DNA of 5,029 bases, from contig PEVQ01000207.1 in assembly GCA_002780205.1 (NCBI GenBank), forward strand, positions 3,322 through 8,350, written 5' to 3'. The notes beneath the pieces are model-generated. The model did no database searches. It was not told the DNA's origin and saw only the letters and a program-made list of their open reading frames with translations. Shown piece after piece: positions 1-5,029 of this stretch (position 1 is its first letter; every line of letters starts with the position of its first letter). A program made the translations under genes and the position numbers. This stretch comes from Elusimicrobia bacterium CG06_land_8_20_14_3_00_38_11. GTDB taxonomy: Bacteria > Elusimicrobiota > UBA8919.

Positions 1-552
1 CGCTTTTTCGTATAGCATTATACTTTTTTCTTTGATAATTTTAACAATTTCTTTTCCAGCAATTTTTTCTGCTTCGTCTTCTTTGATATTGATATCATGT
101 TTTCCGTCGGTTGCCTTTGTTGAAGGTGTAAAAATCGGATACGGTAGTTTTTCTGATTCTTTAAGCCCTAACGGCAATTTATTCGCGCAGACACAACAAT
201 AATTTTGCTGGTATTCTTTCCATGCACTACCCGATAAATAGCCGCGGACAATCACCTCAATGTTTATTCTTTTTGCCTTTTTTACGAGCATAACACGGTC
301 TTTTAAGTTAGCAGGGACAAGCCCTGCAACTACAAAATCATCGGTATCAGAAGAAATCAAATGGTTTTCAATAATATCTTTCAGGTAATCAAACCAGAAC
401 AACGAAATTCTTGTTAAAATTTTTCCCTTTTCAGGAATCAATGTCGGCAGAACAAAATCAAAACAGGAGATTCTATCTGTTGCGACAATTAGCAGTTTGT
501 CATTATCAACTTCGTATACATCACGCACTTTTCCACGATATAGCAATTTCAT
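1..552 (-). CDS. purC: Phosphoribosylaminoimidazole-succinocarboxamide (SAICAR) synthase, partial (C-terminus outside window)
   Basis: This gene encodes the enzyme that joins aspartate to CAIR using ATP, giving SAICAR in cytosolic de novo purine synthesis. It opens with an ATG at 552-550 and reads without a stop to the window edge, giving 184 residues. Enzymes of this type are usually about 290-300 residues, so roughly the N-terminal 60% is present. Visible family motifs are GKVRDVY (residues 7-13, nucleotide-binding start), VATDRISCFD (23-32), LVPANL (78-83), EVIVRGYLSGSAW (99-111) and PIFTPSTKA (139-147). The RGYLSGSAW block resembles the longer, yeast Ade1-like form more than the short E. 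coli-like form. A cysteine-rich stretch (C119, C120, C122) sits where relatives usually read something like TGTVCG. The gene lies 36 nt after guaA on the same strand, which fits a purine operon. No strong Shine-Dalgarno site precedes the ATG, only an A-rich AAAAAGAAA. Identity is very secure from the motifs. Confidence 0.96.
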   Translation of the reverse strand, partial: MKLLYRGKVRDVYEVDNDKLLIVATDRISCFDFVLPTLIPEKGKILTRISLFWFDYLKDIIENHLISSDTDDFVVAGLVPANLKDRVMLVKKAKRINIEVIVRGYLSGSAWKEYQQNYCCVCANKLPLGLKESEKLPYPIFTPSTKATDGKHDINIKEDEAEKIAGKEIVKIIKEKSIMLYEKA

Positions 553-560
553 TTTTCTTT

Positions 561-581
561 TTAACTTTTAACTTTTAACTT
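561..581. repeat. Heptamer tandem repeat (AACTTTT, nearly three copies) in the guaA-purC gap
   Basis: On the plus strand the 7-bp unit AACTTTT occurs at 563-569 and 570-576, with a partial third copy at 577-581 and a T-rich lead-in. Read in the direction of transcription it is an AAAAGTT array that ends about 10 nt before the purC ATG. It fills most of the 36-nt gap and occupies the place where a Shine-Dalgarno site would be expected. Heptamer tandem repeats between genes are known from several bacterial groups, including cyanobacteria. Whether this one belongs to a genome-wide family cannot be told from one window. Confidence 0.8.
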
Positions 582-588
582 GTCGTTG

Positions 589-2115
589 TCATTCCCATTC
601 TATTGTTGCTGGCGGTTTTGATGTAATATCATAGACAACTCTATTTATACCTTTAACCTCATTCACAATTCTTGTAGATATTTTTTCTAAAATCTCATAT
701 GGGACTTTTGCAAAATCAGCAGTCATTCCGTCGGTACTTTCAACAATTCTTATAGCAACAACATTTTCATATGTTCTTTCATCTCCCATAACACCAACGG
801 TTTTTACCGAAATAAGAACCGCAAATGACTGCCAAACCTTATAATAATAGCCCGTTTTTTTCATCTCATCAATTAAAATCCAGTCCGCTTTTCTTAATAT
901 CCGTAATCGTTCCTCTGTTACTTCGCCAATTATTCTTATTGCGAGTCCGGGGCCCGGAAATGGCTGACGATAAATAATCTCATCGGGAAGTCCGAGTTGT
1001 TTTGCAATAATTCTAACCTCATCCTTAAACAGATATCTCAATGGCTCAATAAGTTTGAACCCCATCTTTTCAGGCAACCCACCAACATTATGATGCGATT
1101 TTATCGTTGAGGAAGGCCCTTTGACTGATAACGATTCTATCACATCGGGATAAAGTGTCCCCTGCGCCAAAAACTTTACATTTTTTATTTTTTTTGCTTC
1201 ACTTTCAAAGACGCCTATAAATGCTGAACCTATAATTTTTCTCTTCTTTTCAGGGTCCACAACACCTTTTAATCTTTCAAGAAAGATATTTTTTGCATCA
1301 ACAAAATGGATAACAAATTTTAATTTTTTTTTGAATATACTCTCTATCCTTTGCCTTTCATCCTCCCTTAAAAGTCCATTATCAACAAAAATTGCGACAA
1401 GCTTTCTGCCGATTGCCTTGTTTAATAGAACTGCTGTCACTGATGAATCAACACCACCGGATATTCCACATACCACTTTTGAACTCTTGACTGTTTTTCT
1501 TATATCTTTAATTGTGCTTTTTGCAAATGATTGGGGATTCCAATTCTTTTTTGCTTTAGTCACTCGGAAAACAAAGTTCTCAAGAATTTTTTTACCAAAC
1601 TCGGTATGGACAACTTCCGGATGGAATTGAACTCCGTAAAGACCTCTATTAGAATTTTCAATAGCAGCATAATAGATATTTTTAGTATGTGCTATTTTTA
1701 CAAACCCTTTTGGCAATTTTTTAAGACGGTCGGAATGGCTCATCCACACGCAAAAACTTTTGGGAAGTTTATAAAAAAGAGGGCTTTTCTTATCAATAGT
1801 TGTCTCTGATTTCCCATATTCCCGAAAAGTCCCTTTTACCACAACTCCACCGAAAACCCTCGCGATCAGTTGCATTCCATAGCATATACCTAAAACAGGG
1901 AGTCCCAGATTAAATAGATAGGAATCACAGGTGGGCGCGTTTTTTGAGACCACAGAAGCAGGACCTCCCGAAAGAATAATTCCCGATGGCTCTTTCTTCA
2001 GAATATCTGCGATATCTGCATTGTAAGGAAGAACTTCTGAAAAAACATTCATCTCGCGAATTCTTCTTGCAATCAGATGCGTATATTGAGAACCAAAATC
2101 AAGTATTATTATCAT
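589..2115 (-). CDS. guaA: GMP synthase (glutamine-hydrolysing)
   Basis: This cytosolic enzyme converts XMP to GMP using ATP and glutamine, the last step of guanine nucleotide synthesis. The 508-residue protein is of normal full length. An N-terminal class I glutamine amidotransferase domain (about 1-190) has its catalytic triad visible: Cys78 in GICYGMQ, and His165 and Glu167 in QFHPE. The ATP-pyrophosphatase domain follows, with the PP-loop SGGVDSS at 219-225 and VDNGLLR at 244-250. The C-terminal dimerisation and XMP-binding domain has RQPFPGPGLAIR at 383-394 and ends in the canonical KPPATIEWE. The ATG at 2115-2113 is preferred because the protein then begins IIILDFGSQY, the usual family start, and because the ATG overlaps the guaB3 stop as ATGA. 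A possible AGGA lies 8 nt upstream inside guaB3. All key residues are intact. It directly follows the IMPDH that would make its XMP substrate. Confidence 0.99.
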   Translation of the reverse strand: MIIILDFGSQYTHLIARRIREMNVFSEVLPYNADIADILKKEPSGIILSGGPASVVSKNAPTCDSYLFNLGLPVLGICYGMQLIARVFGGVVVKGTFREYGKSETTIDKKSPLFYKLPKSFCVWMSHSDRLKKLPKGFVKIAHTKNIYYAAIENSNRGLYGVQFHPEVVHTEFGKKILENFVFRVTKAKKNWNPQSFAKSTIKDIRKTVKSSKVVCGISGGVDSSVTAVLLNKAIGRKLVAIFVDNGLLREDERQRIESIFKKKLKFVIHFVDAKNIFLERLKGVVDPEKKRKIIGSAFIGVFESEAKKIKNVKFLAQGTLYPDVIESLSVKGPSSTIKSHHNVGGLPEKMGFKLIEPLRYLFKDEVRIIAKQLGLPDEIIYRQPFPGPGLAIRIIGEVTEERLRILRKADWILIDEMKKTGYYYKVWQSFAVLISVKTVGVMGDERTYENVVAIRIVESTDGMTADFAKVPYEILEKISTRIVNEVKGINRVVYDITSKPPATIEWE

Positions 2116-2127
2116 TTACCCATTCCT
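2112..2127 (-). promoter_or_regulatory. ATGA stop/start overlap and internal Shine-Dalgarno for guaA
   Basis: The guaB3 stop codon TGA (2114-2112) and the guaA start ATG (2115-2113) share bases as ATGA. A modest AGGA ribosome-binding core lies at 2127-2124, inside the last guaB3 codons and 8 nt before the ATG. Such overlaps usually mean translational coupling, here between the two consecutive enzymes that take IMP to GMP. The overlap is seen directly; coupling is inferred. Confidence 0.75.
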
Positions 2128-3278
2128 ACACCTTGTCTTTTCTGCATTATTTTTCCTTCATGTTTTATTTCCGGGGCGATTATTATTTCAACTTTTTGCA
2201 TTTCTTTTATATTTTTTGCACCCAGCGAACCCATGCTGGTTGCTAAAGCGCCGACGAGGTTTTGTGTGCCATCATCTGTCTTTGCAGGTCCAAAAAGTAT
2301 ATCTTTTAGTTTGCCACTCCTGCCGACATAAATTCCTGTTCCCCGTGGAAGGTTTTTATGACTGGTTGCCATACCCCAATGAAAACCACAGCCAGGCGAT
2401 TCTTCTGCTCTTGCAAAACCAGAACCAATCATCGCAGCATCGCTACCACAGGCAAATGCCTTACATATATCTCCACCTGTAATCATTCCACCATCTGCGA
2501 TTATTGAAACATATCTTTTTGTTTTGCTGAAATAAAGGTCTCTCGCTGCAGCGCAGTCAACAATAGCGGTTACCTGCGGCACTCCAATTCCCAAAACACC
2601 CCTTGTTGTACAGGCGGCTCCTGGACCAATGCCTACAAGAACTCCCCAGCATCCTGTCTCCATTAACTCAAGTGCGCCCTGATATGATACAGTATTTCCG
2701 ATAATAACAGGCATTTTAAGTTGTGAGCAAATTTTATTCAAGTCAACCTTTTCCTGTTTGCTTGATATAAATTTTGCTGTTGTAACTGTTGACTGAATTA
2801 CGAAAACATTGCAGCCGGCTTCCTCTGCAATTTTTGAATATCTTTCGGCATTTTTGGGAATTGTTGAAACCGCAGCCCGAATGCCTCCTTTTTTTATTTC
2901 AGTTATTCTTTGTGAAATTAATTTCTCTTTTACCGGTTCTTTGTAGATTTTTTGGATAATTTCCGTGCTGCTTTTTTGTTTTTTTCTACACACATTTCTG
3001 ATTTTTTCAATTACTTCACCAGGATTTTCATATCTTGTTTGAACACCATCAAGATTTAGAACAGCAAGACCCCCAAGTTTTCCCAAAGCAATTGAGAATT
3101 TAACATCTACAACGCCGTCCATTGCAGATGCAAGAAATGGAATTTTTAATTCAACCGGTCCTATTCTTGTTGAAACATCTACATCATCAATATCAACAGT
3201 TACAGACGACGGAACAAGTGCAATCTCATCAAACCCATATGCCCTTTTTGCCTGCCTATCCGTTCCTATAAAAAACAT
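2112..3278 (-). CDS. guaB3: GuaB3-type IMP dehydrogenase lacking CBS domains
   Basis: The predicted role is NAD-dependent oxidation of IMP to XMP, the committed step to GMP, in the cytosol. The 388-residue protein is a single (beta/alpha)8 barrel of the IMPDH/GMP reductase superfamily. The catalytic cysteine is C223 in GIGPGAACTTR (217-226). Phosphate and substrate-site motifs are SAMDG (51-55), IIADGGMITGGD (259-270) and AAMIGSGFA (281-289). No CBS (Bateman) insert is present; canonical IMPDH has about 490 residues because of it. The start RRAYG-like KRAYGFDEIALVP (11-23) and the C-terminal blocks GFHWGMA, LFGPAKTDDGTQNLVGAL and IAPEIKHEGKI match the GuaB3 subfamily known from actinobacteria and cyanobacteria. 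GMP reductase shares the cysteine loop, but the GuaB3 signatures and the overlap with guaA favour IMPDH activity. The start is fixed by an AGGAG 10 nt upstream; a closer ATG at 3288-3286 is out of frame. Family placement is firm, and activity is inferred. Confidence 0.93.
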   Translation of the reverse strand: MFFIGTDRQAKRAYGFDEIALVPSSVTVDIDDVDVSTRIGPVELKIPFLASAMDGVVDVKFSIALGKLGGLAVLNLDGVQTRYENPGEVIEKIRNVCRKKQKSSTEIIQKIYKEPVKEKLISQRITEIKKGGIRAAVSTIPKNAERYSKIAEEAGCNVFVIQSTVTTAKFISSKQEKVDLNKICSQLKMPVIIGNTVSYQGALELMETGCWGVLVGIGPGAACTTRGVLGIGVPQVTAIVDCAAARDLYFSKTKRYVSIIADGGMITGGDICKAFACGSDAAMIGSGFARAEESPGCGFHWGMATSHKNLPRGTGIYVGRSGKLKDILFGPAKTDDGTQNLVGALATSMGSLGAKNIKEMQKVEIIIAPEIKHEGKIMQKRQGVGMGK

Positions 3279-3286
3279 AGCGGTTC

Positions 3287-3295
3287 ATCTCCTTT
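3287..3295 (-). promoter_or_regulatory. Shine-Dalgarno site of guaB3
   Basis: The transcribed strand reads AAAGGAGAT here, with the AGGAG core at 3293-3289, 10 nt before the guaB3 ATG (3278-3276). The ATG embedded in this site (3288-3286) is out of frame with the gene. The site shows that guaB3 is translated independently of thyX. Confidence 0.8.
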
Positions 3296-3322
3296 TATTA
3301 ATCATGAATACACATTCCACCC

Positions 3323-3355
3323 CTCCACTTTGTTTCGTGAAGCAAAACAAGGGGG
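3323..3355. repeat. Imperfect palindrome/hairpin in the thyX-guaB3 spacer
   Basis: On the plus strand the left arm CTCC-CTT-GTTT-G (from 3323) can pair with C-AAAC-AAG-GGGG (to 3355) around a TGAAG loop at 3338-3342. This gives about 12 pairs, including one G-T wobble, with two single-base bulges (A3327, T3331) and one C-A mismatch. No uridine run follows on the transcribed strand, so it is not a standard intrinsic terminator. It abuts a second hairpin (3355-3379). The arrangement resembles a dispersed intergenic palindromic element, but copy number cannot be judged here. Pairing was worked out by eye. Confidence 0.55.
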
Positions 3356-3379
3356 TAGCACGGTTAAAATCGTGCCTAC
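3355..3379. repeat. Second inverted repeat (GTAGCACG / CGTGCCTAC) in the spacer
   Basis: GTAGCACG at 3355-3362 pairs with CGTGCCTAC at 3371-3379, giving 8 pairs with one bulged C and an 8-nt loop (3363-3370). It starts where the previous hairpin ends, so together they form a compact two-stem block in the middle of the spacer. On the transcribed strand the stem is followed by a C run, not a T run, so a rho-independent terminator is unlikely. It may be part of a dispersed repeat or act on the mRNA leader of guaB3. Confidence 0.6.
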
Positions 3380-3417
3380 AATTACCTAAACACCGACTGA
3401 AAACTTGTCCTCAACTT

Positions 3418-3428
3418 GATTAGTAATC
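3418..3428. repeat. Short perfect palindrome GATTA-G-TAATC just after thyX
   Basis: An 11-nt dyad (5-bp arms, one central base) lies 5 nt past the thyX stop codon. It is the right size for a protein-binding half-site pair, but so short and AT-rich that chance is a good explanation. It is recorded because the spacer holds several such symmetric sequences. Confidence 0.35.
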
Positions 3429-3433
3429 GGCGA

Positions 3434-3449
3434 CTACTCCCTACTCCCT
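3434..3449. repeat. Heptamer tandem repeat (CTACTCC, 2.3 copies) across the thyX stop codon
   Basis: The 7-bp unit CTACTCC occurs at 3434-3440 and 3441-3447 and continues with two more matching bases. In the sense direction it reads GGGAGTA GGGAGTA G and encodes the last ThyX residues (Gly-Ser-Arg-Glu) and the TAG stop. It is the second repeat with a 7-bp period in this window and is unrelated in sequence to the one before purC. With only 2.3 copies it is suggestive rather than certain. Confidence 0.55.
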
Positions 3450-4060
3450 GCCTTTATTGTTCTTTCTTGCTCATCAATTATTAAATCCGAAAAAACGGAA
3501 GGCAATTTTTCTTTCATAATTTTTAGCATCTCAATACACGCCTCTCTTATTTCCCACTGTGCCCTTTTTGAGCCGCGAACTTCAAATATATGTCTTAACT
3601 CTCTGAAATTTGTTGAAAAAACAATCTCTGAACATACAGCGTTTGGTAGAACATATCTCGCATCTTCATTTGGGATGTTGAGTTCTTGAAGTTTTCTGTA
3701 GACATCCCTTGCAGTTTCTAAAAAGTCATTATAGATTTTTTTTGCATCGGGATTTTTGTAAATTTTTTCAGGTGTAACATAATTAAAAAATTTTTCATTT
3801 ACATATCTCTGCGACTGCTGTGAAAACGCACAGAGCCGATGTCTTACAAGTTGGTGAGTAAATGCCCGGGACACACCTTTTATTCTGAATGTCACATATG
3901 CGTGCTCTAATACAGATGTGTGCCCTGCTTTTACTAATCCCTGAATAAATCTTTTTTCAGAGCCGTCTGTTTTTTTATCAAACGACATATAACAGGTTCT
4001 TCCCGCTTCCTCAATCAATCTTTCCGCGTTTGGCGTTATTGCCAAAAGTTCAATTTGCAT
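3434..4060 (-). CDS. thyX: Flavin-dependent thymidylate synthase ThyX
   Basis: This gene encodes the FAD- and NAD(P)H-dependent enzyme that methylates dUMP to dTMP using methylene-tetrahydrofolate. Unlike ThyA it releases tetrahydrofolate directly, so no dihydrofolate reductase is needed for recycling. The 208-residue protein is of typical family length. The ThyX signature RHR-X7-S is seen as RHR (73-75) through S83, within RHRLCAFSQQSQRY. Other conserved blocks are GHTSVLEH (46-53), EDARYVLPNA (132-141) and the C-terminal AQWEIRE (167-173). An upstream in-frame TTG at 4075 would add five residues. The ATG at 4060-4058 is chosen because a perfect AAGGAGG lies 5 nt before it and would otherwise be coding sequence. 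The first 11 nt overlap the end of serC, suggesting co-transcription and coupling. ThyX consumes the one-carbon unit that serine provides, which fits the serC neighbour. The last residues come from a 7-bp tandem repeat. Confidence 0.98.
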   Translation of the reverse strand: MQIELLAITPNAERLIEEAGRTCYMSFDKKTDGSEKRFIQGLVKAGHTSVLEHAYVTFRIKGVSRAFTHQLVRHRLCAFSQQSQRYVNEKFFNYVTPEKIYKNPDAKKIYNDFLETARDVYRKLQELNIPNEDARYVLPNAVCSEIVFSTNFRELRHIFEVRGSKRAQWEIREACIEMLKIMKEKLPSVFSDLIIDEQERTIKAGSRE

Positions 4061-5029
4061 TTTTTCCTCCTTCAAAATCCTTTATAAATTCTACCAGTTT
4101 TTTGACTCCATCAACAGGCATGGCATTGTATATACTGGCGCGCAAACCGCCAACACTCCTGTGTCCTTTCAGCATTACAAGTCCCACTTTTTTCGCCCCA
4201 TCAAGAAATTTCGCATCCAATTCCTCGCTGGGAAGAGTAAAAGGAACATTCATAATTGAGCGACATTTTTTATCGATAACCACCGCTTTAAAAAGTTTTG
4301 ATTCGTCTAATGCCTTATAGAGCATGTCCGCCTTTGCTCTGTTTCTTTCTTCTATTGCTTTTATCCCGCCCTGCTCTTTTACCCACTCGAATATAAGTTT
4401 GGCAATATAAATCGCGTAACACGGCGGAGTATTGTAAAGTGATTTATTTTCAACATGAATTTTATAGTCAAGCATCGTCGGCGTCATCGGGATAGCATTG
4501 CCTACCAAATCGTTCCTGATAATTACTACGGTAACACCTGCAGATCCGATATTTTTCTGCGCGCCTGCATAAATAAGTCCGAATTTTCTAACATCTATTT
4601 CTTCGGATAATATATTGCTTGACATATCCGCAACTAAAGGCACATCCCCGGTCTCAGGCAATTCTCTGAAAACTGTACCTTCAATTGTGTTATTCATAGT
4701 AATGTGGAAATAGTCAGCATCTTTAGAAAACCTTGAAGGAACAAGTTGCGGAATTTCTATAAATTTTTTATCTTCCGAACTTGCCACAATGTTTACAATG
4801 CCGTATTTTTTCGCTTCCGATATGGCCTTTTTAGACCACACACCTGTATTGATATAGTCAGCTTTTTTGGATTTTCTAAAAAGGTTTAACGGCACCATCG
4901 CAAACTGCAATGAGGCACCGCCCTGCAAAAAAAGAATATAATAATTGTCGGGTATATTCATTATTTCTCTCAGTGTTTTCTCAGCACCGTTGATAATTTC
5001 TTCATAAGATTTGGAACGATGGCTCATCT
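4050..5029 (-). CDS. serC: Phosphoserine aminotransferase, partial (N-terminus outside window)
   Basis: This PLP enzyme transfers an amino group from glutamate to 3-phosphohydroxypyruvate, the second step of serine synthesis; many bacterial SerC proteins also act in pyridoxal phosphate synthesis. The fragment runs from the window edge to a TGA at 4052-4050. The first visible Met (5027-5025) is not the true start: the sequence there, MSHRSKSYEEI, corresponds to an internal family motif about 40 residues in, and the two bases before it fit a GAG codon. With about 40 missing residues the full protein would be near the usual 360. Numbering from that Met, LFLQGGASLQF is at 33-42, ADMSSN at 133-138, the PLP lysine is K158 in AGAQKNIG, NTPPCYAIYI is at 199-208 and GHRSVGGLRASIYNAMP at 288-304. 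The 3' end overlaps thyX and carries its ribosome-binding site. No defect is seen. Confidence 0.97.
   Translation of the reverse strand, partial: MSHRSKSYEEIINGAEKTLREIMNIPDNYYILFLQGGASLQFAMVPLNLFRKSKKADYINTGVWSKKAISEAKKYGIVNIVASSEDKKFIEIPQLVPSRFSKDADYFHITMNNTIEGTVFRELPETGDVPLVADMSSNILSEEIDVRKFGLIYAGAQKNIGSAGVTVVIIRNDLVGNAIPMTPTMLDYKIHVENKSLYNTPPCYAIYIAKLIFEWVKEQGGIKAIEERNRAKADMLYKALDESKLFKAVVIDKKCRSIMNVPFTLPSEELDAKFLDGAKKVGLVMLKGHRSVGGLRASIYNAMPVDGVKKLVEFIKDFEGGKNAN
4066..4072 (-). promoter_or_regulatory. Strong Shine-Dalgarno AAGGAGG that sets the thyX start
   Basis: A full AAGGAGG lies inside the last codons of serC, separated by five A residues from the thyX ATG at 4060. It argues against the in-frame TTG start at 4075, which would overlap the site itself. 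As the best ribosome-binding site in the window, it suggests thyX is translated efficiently even without coupling to serC. Confidence 0.9.

Noticed and set aside
1331..2482. Several plus-strand open frames of 84-99 codons opposite guaA and guaB3
   Set aside because: They lie antisense to two strongly conserved genes, overlap one another, show no recognisable motifs and are the expected by-product of AT-rich antisense sequence.
2112..3278. Annotation of the IMPDH-like gene as GMP reductase (guaC)
   Set aside because: The cysteine loop is shared, but the N-terminal AYGFDEIALVP and C-terminal TDDGTQNLVGAL blocks are GuaB3-like, and the gene overlaps guaA, which uses the IMPDH product.
3355..3379. 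Rho-independent terminator after thyX
   Set aside because: The stem is short and bulged and is followed on the transcribed strand by C-rich sequence, not a run of T, so it does not meet the usual form.
3296..3433. Promoter or purine riboswitch in front of guaB3
   Set aside because: I found no convincing -35/-10 pair at proper spacing (TTGAGG near 3416 has no good partner) and none of the conserved loop sequences of a purine riboswitch. A promoter may exist but cannot be supported by eye.
4030..4320. A 96-codon plus-strand open frame opposite thyX and serC
   Set aside because: It is antisense to two intact conserved genes, has no recognisable domain and is best explained as a shadow frame.

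Overview
The window is an AT-rich bacterial chromosomal segment in which all five genes read on the minus strand. In transcription order, from high to low coordinates, they are serC (phosphoserine aminotransferase, N-terminus beyond the window), thyX (flavin-dependent thymidylate synthase), a guaB3-type IMP dehydrogenase, guaA (GMP synthase) and purC (SAICAR synthase, C-terminus beyond the window). Clear Shine-Dalgarno sites precede thyX and guaB3, and gene overlaps tie serC to thyX and guaB3 to guaA. This is typical bacterial operon layout. The taxon cannot be fixed from the sequence. Low GC, ThyX in place of any visible ThyA, a CBS-less GuaB3-type IMPDH, and heptamer and palindromic repeats between genes suggest an uncultured or deep-branching bacterium, but this is only a guess.

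Layout: 5029-4050 is serC, whose end overlaps the start of thyX (4060-3434) by 11 nt. A 155-nt spacer (3433-3279) follows. It carries two back-to-back imperfect hairpins, a small palindrome and the guaB3 Shine-Dalgarno site. It is the only substantial non-coding stretch and may separate two transcription units. guaB3 (3278-2112) and guaA (2115-589) share an ATGA stop/start. A 36-nt gap containing a heptamer repeat then leads into purC (552 to the window edge).

Functionally, serC and thyX are linked through one-carbon metabolism: serine supplies the methylene group of methylene-tetrahydrofolate, which ThyX uses to make dTMP. The second group is purine synthesis: PurC acts in the de novo route to IMP, and the IMPDH and GMP synthase convert IMP to XMP and then GMP. 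The window therefore looks like a nucleotide-biosynthesis cluster of housekeeping enzymes. I see no defence system, mobile-element gene, CRISPR array, rRNA or tRNA, and no evidence of a new multi-gene system. The points most worth a second look are the GuaB3 enzyme with its short flap, the structured spacer, and the two unrelated 7-bp tandem repeats at gene ends.
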